NCBI GenBank assembly: GCA_944388825.1
Contig: CALXKG010000230.1
Coordinates: forward strand, 1 to 31,244
DNA: 31,244 nucleotides
DNA from: an uncultured Clostridia bacterium
GTDB taxonomy: Bacteria > Bacillota > Clostridia > Oscillospirales > Ruminococcaceae
Reading direction: 5' to 3'
In this document: positions 6,461-16,100 of the stretch, in pieces
How positions within the stretch are numbered: position 1 is the first letter of the stretch
How the letters are laid out: each line of letters starts with the position of its first letter
Translations under genes and position numbers: made by a program
Notes under the pieces: model-generated
The model's database searches: none
Told to the model about the DNA's origin: nothing
The model's input: the letters and a program-made list of their open reading frames with translations, nothing else

Positions 6461-6497
6461 TATCCGCCCGGTGGGGAACACGCCGGGCGGATTTTTG
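6461..6497 (+). terminator. Terminator hairpin, right duplicate abutting repeat copy 3
   Basis: The same inverted repeat as 6182-6215 (one base differs in the loop), followed by a stronger T-run (ATTTTTG). It starts at the base after the last base of the repeat. Confidence 0.8.
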
Positions 6498-6536
6498 CGC
6501 GCCAAAAAATACCCCGGATTGTTTTGGGGAAAGGGG

Positions 6537-6565
6537 TTGACTTTATGGGAGATAGTGGTTATAAT
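6537..6565 (+). promoter_or_regulatory. Sigma-A promoter of the GH120 gene
   Basis: TTGACT (6537-6542), 17-bp spacer, TATAAT (6560-6565). The leader of about 100 nt contains a small hairpin (GCACCG-TGC-CGGTGC, 6589-6603) and the dyad CGTTTTCAGAAACG near the ribosome site. No cre-like site was clear. Confidence 0.85.
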
Positions 6566-6672
6566 GCAAACAACATTTTAATTTACAAGCACCGTGCCGG
6601 TGCACATTCACCTGTTTTCCCCCATTTGGAAGGGAGGACGGGAAATTTCGTTTTCAGAAACGGAGGATCAGC

Positions 6673-8658
6673 ATGAAAATCTATGTCAACGCGGCGGCAG
6701 GACGGAACGGCAACGGCAGCAGGGAAATGCCGTTTAAGCACATCAACGACGCGGCCCAGGCCGCGCGGCCGGGGGACGAGGTCCTGGTCGCGCCCGGCGT
6801 CTACCGGGAGTATGTCAACCCCCGCTACGCCGGTACCGAGGACGCCCGGATCACCTACCGCAGCACCGAGCCGCTGGGCGCCGTCATCACCGGGGCCGAG
6901 CAGGTGAAGGGGTGGGTCCCCTATGAGGGGAACGTCTGGACCGTCCGGGTCAAAAACACCCTCTTCGGCGGCTACAATCCCTATACCACCTACGTCTACG
7001 GCGACTGGTATTTCGCCGGGCGGAGCAAACACACCGGCTGCGTCTACTTAAACGACAAGGCGATGTATGAGGCCGGCAGCGTGGAAGAGTGCGTGAAGGG
7101 CGAGGTCTACGACCGCTCCTGGGAACCGGAGGCGTCGGTCTATAAGTGGTACGCCGAACAGGACGGGGACGAGACGGTCCTCTACGGCAACTTCCAGGGC
7201 AAGGACCCCAACGCCGAGAACGTCGAGATCAACGTACGCCGGGAGTGCTTCATGCCCTCCGAGACCGGCATCGGCTATATCACCGTGAGCGGATTTGTGG
7301 TCACCAAGGCCGCCACCACCTGGGCGCCCCCCGCCGCCTACCAGGACGGGATGATCGGGCCCCACTGGTCCAAGGGGTGGATCATCGAGGACTGCGAGAT
7401 CAGCAACTCCAAGTGCGCCGGCATTTCGGTCGGCAAATACTGCGACCCCGACAACGACCATTACTTTACCTACAAGCACGTCAAGAGCCCGACCCAGATG
7501 GAACGGGACGCGGTCTGCCGCGGGCAGTACCACGGCTGGCTGAAGGAAAAGGTCGGCAGCCATATCATCCGCCGCTGCAACATCCACCACTGCGAGCAGG
7601 GCGGCATCATCGGCCGGATGGGCGGCGTCTTCTCGATCATCGAGGACAACCATATCCACCATATCAACAACATGATGGAGCTGGGCGGCGCGGAGATCGC
7701 CGGCATCAAGATGCACGCCGCCATCGACGTCATCTACCGCCGCAACCACATCCACCACTGTACGATGGGCATCTGGTGCGACTGGGAAGCCCAGGGCACC
7801 CGCATCACCCAGAACCTGATGCACGACAACCAGAAGCCGGAAAGCGCCAGCCAGCTCAAGGGCGGTATGATGAGCCAGGATATCTTTGTCGAGGTCGGGC
7901 ACGGGCCGACGCTGATCGACAACAACATCCTGCTCTCCTCCGCGTCGCTGCGGATGGCGACCGAGGGCGTTGCGATGGTCCACAACCTCATCTGCGGGTC
8001 GTTTACTTCGGTCGGCGCGGGCACCGGCCCCCGGTATACCCCCTACCATATCCCCCACCGGACCGAGGTCATGGGCTTTATGACCATCCTCCACGGCGAC
8101 GACCGGTTCTACAACAACATCTTCGTCCAGAAATGGCCGGCGGAAGCCTTTACCACCCTGCGGGATGTGGGCGAAGGGACCGATTCGGAAAACCGCGAGG
8201 TCGGCACCCATGTGCTGGACGGCTATATCACCTACGACGAGTGGATCAAGATGTTCGATATGGACACCGAGACGCCGGATATGGGCAAGCTGGCCCCGGC
8301 GCACGACCACTCGCTGCCGGTCTGGGTCGCTGGAAACGCCTACTTTAACGGCGCGAAGGCGTATAAGAACGAGACCGACCATCTGGTCGACAATGAACAC
8401 GCGGTCTATGTCGAGCTGACCGAAAAGGACGGGCATCCGGTCCTTTCGACCAACGTCTACGACTTCCTGGGGGACTACGCCGCCGGGATGATCGACAGCG
8501 ACGTGCTGGGGAAAGCGTTCGAGCCGGAAGAGCGGTTTGAGAACCCCGACGGCACCGGTATCGTCTTCAACGAGGACTACCTGGGCGGGCACCGCGGGGT
8601 GAAGGTCATTCCCGGGCCGTTTGCTTCGGCGGAAGACGCGGGGAAAGAACTGTTTTAA
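6673..8658 (+). CDS. GH120-type beta-xylosidase (right-handed parallel beta-helix)
   Basis: 661 aa, no signal peptide, so cytoplasmic. It begins with a beta-helix leader (DAAQAARPGDEVLVAPGVYR, 26-45) and carries the conserved blocks NVWTVRV, NPYTTYVYGDWYFAG, WYAEQDGDETVLYGNFQGKDPN and WSKGWIIEDCEISN, followed by repeated beta-helix rungs (IIRRCNIHHCEQGG, IIEDNHIHHIN, IYRRNHIHHCTMG). These resemble the family-120 xylosidase XylC of Thermoanaerobacterium as I recall it. By that comparison Asp370 in WCDWEAQGTR would be the nucleophile and Glu407 in IFVEVGHGP the acid/base. The family releases xylose from xylo-oligosaccharides. GGAGG precedes the ATG. It is monocistronic and convergent with a GH3 glucosidase, so both may process imported plant oligosaccharides. 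The exact substrate is inferred. Confidence 0.85.
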   Translation: MKIYVNAAAGRNGNGSREMPFKHINDAAQAARPGDEVLVAPGVYREYVNPRYAGTEDARITYRSTEPLGAVITGAEQVKGWVPYEGNVWTVRVKNTLFGGYNPYTTYVYGDWYFAGRSKHTGCVYLNDKAMYEAGSVEECVKGEVYDRSWEPEASVYKWYAEQDGDETVLYGNFQGKDPNAENVEINVRRECFMPSETGIGYITVSGFVVTKAATTWAPPAAYQDGMIGPHWSKGWIIEDCEISNSKCAGISVGKYCDPDNDHYFTYKHVKSPTQMERDAVCRGQYHGWLKEKVGSHIIRRCNIHHCEQGGIIGRMGGVFSIIEDNHIHHINNMMELGGAEIAGIKMHAAIDVIYRRNHIHHCTMGIWCDWEAQGTRITQNLMHDNQKPESASQLKGGMMSQDIFVEVGHGPTLIDNNILLSSASLRMATEGVAMVHNLICGSFTSVGAGTGPRYTPYHIPHRTEVMGFMTILHGDDRFYNNIFVQKWPAEAFTTLRDVGEGTDSENREVGTHVLDGYITYDEWIKMFDMDTETPDMGKLAPAHDHSLPVWVAGNAYFNGAKAYKNETDHLVDNEHAVYVELTEKDGHPVLSTNVYDFLGDYAAGMIDSDVLGKAFEPEERFENPDGTGIVFNEDYLGGHRGVKVIPGPFASAEDAGKELF

Positions 8659-8717
8659 GCGGCGGCTTTGCTAAGAGGCACCTCCCGGGCGCCATAACTG
8701 AATAGCCGGACATGAAA

Positions 8718-8754
8718 CGGCCGGAGCCTTCTTTTAAAAGGCTCCGGCCGGTTT
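8718..8754. terminator. Bidirectional terminator between the two glycosidase genes
   Basis: A perfect 13-bp stem (CGGCCGGAGCCTT, 8718-8730; complement 8738-8750) with a 7-nt loop. GTTTTG follows on the plus strand and GTTTCATG on the minus strand. It lies between the two convergent stop codons and can serve both. Confidence 0.85.
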
Positions 8755-8767
8755 TGTTCTGCCTGTT

Positions 8768-11614
8768 TTACCGGGCAAACTTCGATTTCATGATGATGTT
8801 GAGGTTGTTCATCGCGCAGCGCTGGATGTCGCCGCGGCAGATCTTCCGCTCGCGGTCATAGTTCCCGCGGTAGACGATCGTCCTGCCGCCGTCGGCGACG
8901 GCGCCGATGGTCTCGTCCAGCGGCTGCTGGAGGGGCGGCGTCGAGCGGTCCCGCATCAGTTCCGGGATGCTGGCGGTCTTTAAGTAGACCGGCTGCCCGT
9001 CCACCAGGATCTTCCCGTCCTTCACTTCCGCCAGGTGCCCTTCGCCGAGGGCGGCCGCCGCGGTATCCTGCCCGTCCGCGCAGGGGGTGAAGGAGTTCCA
9101 GCGGGTGGCGGTGGGGACCGGCAGGAAGGGCAGTTCCTTCTCCATGACGACCTGGCCGCGTTCGTCGAACAGCGGCTCGACCGTTTCGGCGGCCTGCCGG
9201 ATGTTCAGGACCCGCGCCTTGCCGCCCGGCATGATCAGGTCGTTGCCGGCGTGCATCGAGATGCAGGGGGTGGAGCTGCCGCCGTTCCAGTCGGTCATGA
9301 TGAGCCCCTCAAAGCCCCATTCGCCCCGCGCCAGGTTGGTGCAGAGGTCGTAGCTGTCGGCGGTCGGCACGCCATTGATGAGGTTGTAGGAGGTCATGAT
9401 GCTCCAGGGCTGGGACTCCTCGACCGCGATCTTGAAGGGCTCGAGGTAGATCTCCCGCAGCGCCCGCTGCCCGACGATCGAGTTGGACATATAGCGGTTG
9501 AGCTCCTGGTTGTTGGCGGCGTAGTGCTTGATGCAGCCGCCGCAGCCGGGCAGGCTCTGGATGCCGCTGATCATCGCGGCGGCCAGCTTGCCGGCGACCA
9601 GCGGGTCTTCCGAGTAGTACTCGAAGTTCCGCCCGCACATCGGGTCGCGCTGGATGTTGATGCCGGGACCCAGGATCAGCGCGATCTGGAGCGCCTGCAT
9701 ATCCTGCGCCATCCCGCGGCCGACCTGGTAGAGGACTTCCGGGTCAAACGACTGGGCCAGCAGCGTCCCGACCGGCCAGGCGGTGCAGAAGTGGTAGACG
9801 GTGGTCTTTTCGCCGGTCTCGAGGTTGTCCGCTTCAAACTGCTGGGTCACGCGGATGCCGCCGGGGCCGTCGGCCATGACGATGGACGGGATGCCGAAGG
9901 TGTCCTCCATCTGGTGGGTCGTCTCGCCGGCCGCGCCCGGTACCGATTCCGAGCTGGCCCCGACGACCGGGTGGTCGGCGTCGGCGACGCCCCAGCCGGT
10001 GCCGCAGCAGAGGTCGGCAAGCTGCGCGTTGGAAAGCTGGGCGACAAATTCCTCCATCGGGGCTTTGCCTTCCCAGACGTCCCGGAGCTTCCAGCCCTTC
10101 TCTTCGACCAGCTGTACCTTTTCATAGGGCAGCTGGGCGGTGTAGGCGGGGTCGGTCGTGTAGGTGGTGACGGTTTCGTCCGCGTAAGGCGAGCGGCCGT
10201 CCACCGTCTCCGGCATCCTGTCCAGCCCCAGCGCCGGCACCTTTTCCCAGACGCCGCCGTCCGGGCGTTCGGTCCAGCCGGTCAGCTCGGTCAGCGGTTC
10301 GGCCAGCGGCAGCGCGACGTCCACCCTGCGGATCAGTCTGGTTTCCGGCACCTCGACCCGGCAGACCGCCGCCGTCTCGCGGGAGGAAACGCCGGCGCTC
10401 ACCCGGTAGCTGCCGGCCGACAGGATGTAGCCGCCCGCCTTTTCGCTGTAGGAGGCGAGATTTTCGGCCGGGACTTCGATCGAGACAGTCTCCGTTTCGC
10501 CCGGCTGCAGCAGGCGGGTCTTTTTAAAGCCCTTTAATTCCTTCGCCGGCATATCCAGTTCGCCGGTCGGGGCGGAGACATACAGCTGCACGACCTCTTT
10601 GCCGGCGCAGCTGCCGGTGTTTTCGACCGCTGCCGAGACGGTGAGGACGCCGTCTTCCAGCTTCGCCGCATAGCCGCCCACCGAGAAGGTGGTATAGCTT
10701 AAGCCGTAGCCGAAGGGGTAGCCCGGCTTTTTCGCAAAGGTGTCAAAATACCGGTAGCCGACATAGATCCCCTCGACATAGGGGGCCTGGATCGGGTCTT
10801 TGAGGAAGACGCCGGAGGCGGGATAGTCCTCGTATTTTTCCGCCCAGGTGGCGGCCAGCTTGCCGGAGGGGGAGACCCGGCCGGTCAGGATGTCGCAGAC
10901 GGCCTTGCCGCCCTCCTGGCCCGCCTGGCCCATCAGCAGGATGGCGTCGGCGCCCGCCGCGTTCAGGTCTTCGACCGAGACGGGGCCGGCGACGTTTAAG
11001 ACGACGACCAGCTTATCGAAAGTCCGGCGCAGCAGGGAGAGGTTTTCCCTTTCGGCCGCCGAGAACCGGTAGTCGCCGATCTCGCAGTCCCTGCCGTCAA
11101 TTTTGGCGGTCTGGGTCATGGCGCGGTCGTTGCCCTCGCCCGAGTTGCGGGAGACGACAAAGACGGCGGTATCGGTCTGGGCGCGGGAGGCCTTGACCAT
11201 CTCTTCGGTCAGCGGCTGTTCCGGGAAGGCGAAGACCGACATGACGTGGTCGGTCTGGGCGTCGCGGGCGCGGTCGTATTCGACGGCGTACTGCCGCAGT
11301 TCCTCCGCGTTGACGACTGCGTAGTCGTCCTCCATCGCGGTCAGGATGTTGATGTGGTAGCGGGGGGAGAGGTTGACGTTGACGTCCCCGCCGCCGGAAA
11401 GGCCGCCGTTGAACGGGTCGCCGGAGCCGGTGCCGCCCCGGACGGTGCGGGCCGCGCCGTTGCCGTAGACAGCCAGCGCCAGCCCCGCCGGGAGGGGAAG
11501 CGCGTGGTTTTCGTTCTTTAACAGGACCATCCCTTCCGCGGCGGCACGGCGGGCGATCTTCGCCCCTTCAATTTCCCGCGGCGACATGGGCGGGAATACT
11601 TTGCAATCAGACAT
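8768..11614 (-). CDS. GH3 beta-glucosidase with reversed domain order
   Basis: 948 aa, no signal peptide. The domain that is usually C-terminal comes first (about 20-310: EGMVLLKNENHALPL, SRNSGEGNDR with likely acid/base Glu160, and YPFGYGLSYTTF at 299-310). A fibronectin-III-like domain follows (311-425), then a linker. The TIM-barrel domain comes last (about 530-800: GIPSIVMADGPGGIRV, LGPGINIQRDP, CIKHYAANNQELNR and IMTDWNG with nucleophile Asp775), ending in a ~140-residue tail. This inverted order and length are known from the Ruminococcus albus and Butyrivibrio beta-glucosidases. AAGGAGG lies before the ATG. It should act on cytoplasmic beta-glucosides such as cello-oligosaccharides. Specificity for glucose versus xylose cannot be read from the sequence. 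Confidence 0.93.
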   Translation of the reverse strand: MSDCKVFPPMSPREIEGAKIARRAAAEGMVLLKNENHALPLPAGLALAVYGNGAARTVRGGTGSGDPFNGGLSGGGDVNVNLSPRYHINILTAMEDDYAVVNAEELRQYAVEYDRARDAQTDHVMSVFAFPEQPLTEEMVKASRAQTDTAVFVVSRNSGEGNDRAMTQTAKIDGRDCEIGDYRFSAAERENLSLLRRTFDKLVVVLNVAGPVSVEDLNAAGADAILLMGQAGQEGGKAVCDILTGRVSPSGKLAATWAEKYEDYPASGVFLKDPIQAPYVEGIYVGYRYFDTFAKKPGYPFGYGLSYTTFSVGGYAAKLEDGVLTVSAAVENTGSCAGKEVVQLYVSAPTGELDMPAKELKGFKKTRLLQPGETETVSIEVPAENLASYSEKAGGYILSAGSYRVSAGVSSRETAAVCRVEVPETRLIRRVDVALPLAEPLTELTGWTERPDGGVWEKVPALGLDRMPETVDGRSPYADETVTTYTTDPAYTAQLPYEKVQLVEEKGWKLRDVWEGKAPMEEFVAQLSNAQLADLCCGTGWGVADADHPVVGASSESVPGAAGETTHQMEDTFGIPSIVMADGPGGIRVTQQFEADNLETGEKTTVYHFCTAWPVGTLLAQSFDPEVLYQVGRGMAQDMQALQIALILGPGINIQRDPMCGRNFEYYSEDPLVAGKLAAAMISGIQSLPGCGGCIKHYAANNQELNRYMSNSIVGQRALREIYLEPFKIAVEESQPWSIMTSYNLINGVPTADSYDLCTNLARGEWGFEGLIMTDWNGGSSTPCISMHAGNDLIMPGGKARVLNIRQAAETVEPLFDERGQVVMEKELPFLPVPTATRWNSFTPCADGQDTAAAALGEGHLAEVKDGKILVDGQPVYLKTASIPELMRDRSTPPLQQPLDETIGAVADGGRTIVYRGNYDRERKICRGDIQRCAMNNLNIIMKSKFAR

Positions 11615-11685
11615 GATAAACCTCCTTGTGATACGGGCCGCACGGTGGACGCAGGGTCCGGCGGGCGCCCGCTTCTTTAGTAACT

Positions 11686-11714
11686 ATATTACCATATTCT
11701 GCGGGAAACGTCCA
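11686..11714 (-). promoter_or_regulatory. Probable promoter of the GH3 gene
   Basis: Leftward TGGACG (11709-11714), 17-bp spacer, then TGG-TAATAT with the -10 at 11686-11691. The -35 is weak but an extended -10 is present. A perfect 12-bp palindrome (GCGGGCGCCCGC, 11661-11672) lies in the leader. Confidence 0.5.
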
Positions 11715-11880
11715 GTCTTTCCGGAAAAAAGGCATGTCCTTTTGTTGCATTTTATCTGAAAATACGGACCGGGACGCAAAAAACGGGAATCGGCCACCCA
11801 TTTTCGGTGGGAGATAGGAATGCGCGGCCGGATTTAATTTGCTGGAATATCATTAGCTTGTGTTAATGAAATACCCATTC

Positions 11881-11904
11881 CATATGGTATAATATAACCA
11901 TATG
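11881..11904 (+). promoter_or_regulatory. Promoter -10 with overlapping palindromic operator
   Basis: CATATGGT (11881-11888) and ACCATATG (11897-11904) are exact inverted arms around 8 bp. The extended -10 TGG-TATAAT (TATAAT at 11888-11893) lies inside. No good -35 is present. A bound dimer would cover the -10, so repression, perhaps by the Crp/Fnr-like protein encoded 50 bp downstream, is likely. The remainder of 11615-11950 holds nothing beyond this and the GH3 promoter. Confidence 0.65.
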
Positions 11905-11950
11905 CCTGACGGATTCCGGGAGGCGGAACAAAACGGGAGGCGAAGATACA

Positions 11951-12538
11951 TTGGGTAATAAGCAGATGGCCGAAAAGATATTCAGGGAAGTCTACCACAT
12001 TCAGGATCCCGAACTGCTGGAGCAGTTTGTGCTGGATTCCCACGCGTGGAAGGTGTCCCGGAAGAGCACGCTGCTGCACGCGGGGTGCAATCCGGATTAC
12101 CTCTTTTTTCTGATCGAGGGGGTCGTGCGCGGGTTCTTCCTCGACCGGGAGGGGAAGGACATCACCGACTGCCTGTTCGCCGACTTTGGGGCCGCGATCT
12201 GGCCCTCGATGGGGATCGACGACGCGGCCAGGATCAACCTGGAAGCGGTTTCCGACTGCACGGTCCTCTGTTTGCCGGTCAAGACCATCCAGCGGCTCAT
12301 GTTTCAGTTTACGGAAATCATGGTGGTGTACAACCGGCTGCTGGAGCATTCGCTGGCTTATCACTGGGAACTCAAGATCATGATGTACCAGTGTACCGCG
12401 CAGGAGCGGTACGCGTGGTTTTTGCAGAAGTATCCCGGGATCATCGACCAGATCAGCCACCGGTATATCGCCTCTTTCCTCGGGATGAACCCGGTGACGC
12501 TGAGCCGGCTGCGCAGGCAGTGCAGGGACGGCGGCTGA
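11951..12538 (+). CDS. Crp/Fnr family transcriptional regulator
   Basis: 195 aa from a TTG start preceded by GGGAGG ten bases upstream; an ATG five codons later (11966) is possible but has no ribosome site. The cyclic-nucleotide-binding-like beta roll spans about 20-110 (LLHAGCNPDYLFFLIEGVVR, then LEAVSDCTVLCLPVKTIQ), a dimer helix follows, and a Crp-type helix-turn-helix ends the protein (HRYIASFLGMNPVTLSRLRR, about 170-190). The Fnr iron-sulfur cysteine pattern is absent, as is a clear cAMP phosphate cassette, so the ligand is unknown. It is 34 bp upstream of the first type VII gene on the same strand with no terminator between, and is probably the first gene of that operon. Confidence 0.88.
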   Translation: MGNKQMAEKIFREVYHIQDPELLEQFVLDSHAWKVSRKSTLLHAGCNPDYLFFLIEGVVRGFFLDREGKDITDCLFADFGAAIWPSMGIDDAARINLEAVSDCTVLCLPVKTIQRLMFQFTEIMVVYNRLLEHSLAYHWELKIMMYQCTAQERYAWFLQKYPGIIDQISHRYIASFLGMNPVTLSRLRRQCRDGG

Positions 12539-12572
12539 TGCGGCGGGACGCGCGGACAGGCGGAGGAAGAAG

Positions 12573-13118
12573 ATGAAGGGCTGGTTTTTGCTGATCCTGC
12601 CGGCTGTGGGGCTGGCCGCTTTGCTGGCCTGCTGGTACAGGCGCCTGGCCCGCCGGAAGGCGGACCGGGAACAGATGCGGCGGAAGGCGCGGGAAGACGC
12701 GCTGGACCGCGCCATATCCAATCCGATAGAGGGCGGGGCGCAGCAGGCGCAGTCCCCGGTGGAGGTCATGTACCGCGAAGACTGTCCCGCGCCGGACGGG
12801 CCGGTGCTGCGGCTGACGGAAATGGGGCCGGACGCCGCGAGGGTTTACCTTTTCCCTTACGGCGCCGTCCTCTACCTGGGGGAACGGGACGGCCGGGCGG
12901 CGGTGCTGCAGCGGGAAGACGCCCGGTACCGGATAGAGTGCGCAATTTTTGGAAGGGGAGGCGCTTTTTACGCCTGTGCCGTGCGGCAGCAGAGGGTGCG
13001 GCTGCGGCGCAGGCGGCGTTTCACCCTGCTGGACGCGTCCGGCGTCCGGCTCAACCATCTGGACCGGCTCGAACTGTCCGGCAGCCAGTATAAAGTGGAA
13101 CTGTTAAAACGGGAATGA
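12573..13118 (+). CDS. Membrane-anchored FHA-like protein of the T7SS locus
   Basis: 181 aa. One N-terminal membrane helix (WFLLILPAVGLAALLACWY, 4-22) is followed by a highly basic, probably cytoplasmic segment (RRLARRKADREQMRRKARED). The C-terminal domain (about 75-181) has short beta strands and ends GVRLNHLDRLELSGSQYKVELL. That ending resembles the last strands of FHA domains (GDxIxIGxxxLxF), but the conserved Gly-Arg and Ser-x-x-His positions are not evident, so phosphothreonine binding is doubtful. GGAGG precedes the ATG. It is directly upstream of EssC. It might fill the place of EssA, a small single-helix component, but no homology was recognised. Confidence 0.7.
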   Translation: MKGWFLLILPAVGLAALLACWYRRLARRKADREQMRRKAREDALDRAISNPIEGGAQQAQSPVEVMYREDCPAPDGPVLRLTEMGPDAARVYLFPYGAVLYLGERDGRAAVLQREDARYRIECAIFGRGGAFYACAVRQQRVRLRRRRRFTLLDASGVRLNHLDRLELSGSQYKVELLKRE

Positions 13119-13152
13119 CCGGTATCCCGGTCGGAAAGAGGTGCTTGGTGCC

Positions 13153-16100
13153 ATGGTCCTTTCGATATGCGGGCAGAATGCCTATAAGGAGTTTGCGCTG
13201 CCCCCGGGGAAAAACCTGGAGACGTCGCTGACCGTCAGGCGGGATGTTTTCGGCCTTCCGCGGGATTTGGCCCTGCGCCTGGAAAACAGCGGCGGCCGGT
13301 GGTCCTTCCTCGCCCCCGCGGAAGGGGAACTGATCCGGAACGGGGCGGTTTATGACCGGGCGCCGCTGCAGGACGGCGATTATCTTTTATACCGGCAGCG
13401 GGGGCGGAATGTCCTCGCCATCATGGCGCGGGACGGCAGCCGCCGCTTTACGGGATACGCCAAATACGCCCTGCAGGCGGAGGAGGTCCTGATCGGGACC
13501 GCGCCGGAATGCGGGATCCGCTATTCCTTCCAGTACGGCGGCGCGGAATATATCACCCGCCGCCACGCCAGCATCCGGGCCGGCGGCGGCGGGCTCTCCC
13601 TGCGGGACTACAGCCGCAACGGCGTGTTTGTCAACGACGTGCGGGTACATGGCGAGGCGATGCTGCAGTTTGGCGACCACGTCGATATCTGGGGCCTGCA
13701 TATGGTGGCGCTGGGCGGCGTGCTGGCGGTGCGGGAAGACGCGGCCCTTACCATCGACCCGCAGCAGCTGCGCCCGGAAGACCTTCCGGAACAGCCTTTG
13801 TCGGAAGAAACGGCCGGGAAAATCCATTACCACCGTTCCCCCCGCCGCCTGGGGCGGCTTGCGGAGGGGGAGATCGCCATCGACCCGCCGCCTGCCGCCG
13901 CGGCGGAGGGGGAACAGCCGCTCCTGCTCGCCGTCGGGCCGGCCCTCAGCATGGCGCTGCCGATGGTGGCGGGAAGCCTGCTGGCGGTGGCAGGCTCGCG
14001 CACGGGCGGCGCGTATATGTATACCGGCATCGTCACGTCGGTGCTTTCGGCGGTGATCGGCGCGGTATGGGCGTTTGCCAACCTGCGCTATGCCCGGAAA
14101 AGCCGCCGGGAAAAGGAAGAGCTGCGGTTTTCCGCCTACAGCGACTACCTGGTCCGGCTGACGGACGGGATCCGGGCGGATTACCAGCACAACCGGGAAG
14201 TGATGCTGGAGGCGTACCCTTCTGCCGCCGCCTGTATCGAAAGGGGGCTGCGGGGGGAGCGCCTGTGGGAGCGCAACGCCTTCCACCCGGATTTCCTCTG
14301 TTACCGGCTGGGGCTGGGGGATATCCCCTTCCAAAAGGAGATCCGCGCGCCGGGGGAACGGTTTGAAATGATCCCCGATACCCTGCGCGACAAGCCGCGG
14401 ATGATCCGGGAGAATTTCCATATGCTGCGGCAGGTGCCGGTCTGCGTCGACCTGGCCCGGGAACGGCTGGTCGGGATCGTGGGCGGGCCGGACCTGGCGG
14501 GAGCGCGGGGCATTTTGCAGAGCCTGGTCGCGCAGATCGCGGTGCAGAACTGCTACACCGACGTCAAGCTCGCGTTCTTTTACCGGGAAGACCAGGGGGA
14601 CGATACGGAAAAATGGGAATACTGCCGCTGGCTGCCCCATGTCTGGTCGGAGGGGCACAAGATGCGGTTTGTCGCCGACAGTTCCCCGGCGGCCAGCGAC
14701 CTGCTTTATGAGATCGCGTCGGTGCTCCGGCTCCGGCATGAGATGAAGGGCAGCGGGCAGGCGGTATATAAGCCCTGGTATATCCTGGTGCTGGAGGACA
14801 GTTCGCTCCTGGAAAACGAGCCGGCTGCCCGTTACCTGCTCGACCCCGGGCAGGACCTCGGCGTTACGGTGCTGATCCTGGCGGACCGGGCGGAAGACCT
14901 GCCCAACGCCTGCGAGTGCATCATCCGCGGGGACGCGGCCTATACCGGGATGTACCATACCCGGGAAATGGATATGGACGCCGGGCGGATACAGATCGAG
15001 ACGATGGACAGATCGCCGCTGGAACGGCTTGCGCGGAAGCTGTGCAGCATGGAGGTGGAAGAGGTGGAGCGGGGCGGCGGGATCCCGGCGTCCGTCACCT
15101 TTTTTGACCTGTACGGCGTCTCCCGCCCACAGGAACTGATGGCGCCGGAACGGTGGAAGCATGGGCGCACCTATGAAAATATGCGGGCGCTGGTGGGGGT
15201 GAAAAACGGCGGGCTGCCCTGTTGTCTGGACGCCCATGAGAAGTACCACGGGCCCCATGGGCTGGTGGCGGGCACGACCGGCTCGGGGAAGTCGGAGACG
15301 CTTCAGACGTATATCCTTTCCCTCGCCATCCAGTTCAGCCCGTACGACGTCGGCTTTTTCCTGATCGACTACAAAGGCGGCGGGATGGCCAACCTGTTTG
15401 ACCGCCTGCCGCATACGCTCGGGACGATCTCCAACCTTTCCGGCGGACAGATCCAGCGGGCGCTGGTTTCCATCAAGAGCGAGAACCAGCGCCGCCAGCG
15501 GCTCTTTAATGAAAGCGGCGTCAACAACATCAACCATTATACCCGGCTGTATAAAAACGGGGAGGTCTCGCTGCCCATCCCGCACCTGTTTATCATCATC
15601 GACGAATTTGCCGAGCTGAAGCGGGAACAGCAGGAATTCATGCAGGAACTGATCAGCGTGGCGCAGGTGGGGCGCAGCCTGGGCGTCCACCTGATCCTCG
15701 CGACCCAGAAGCCCGCCGGCACGGTGGACGACAACATCCGTTCCAATACCCGTTTCCGCCTTTGCCTGCGGGTGCAGGACCGGCAGGACAGCATGGATAT
15801 GCTCCACCGCCCGGACGCCGCCTATCTGACCCAGGCGGGCCGCGCCTTTTTGCAGGTCGGGAGCGACGAAGTCTTTGAACAGTTCCAGTCCGGCTGGAGC
15901 GGGGCCGATTTCGACGCGGAAACGGCGGGCAGCAAACAGGTGCTCGCCCGGATGCTTGCCAGCACCGGCCGGATGGACGCGGAAGGCAGCTATTTGAAAC
16001 GGCAGCGGAAGGAAGCCGCCCGGTCCGCCTGGCTGGCGCTGCTGGCAGACCTTTGCCGCCAGGCGGCGGAGGAGCCCGCCGGCCCCGCGCGGACGGCGGC

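Noticed and set aside
7048..8592. A 514-codon leftward frame opposite the GH120 gene
   Set aside because: Asp/Val/Gly-rich complement of the beta-helix codons; no ribosome site and no domain.
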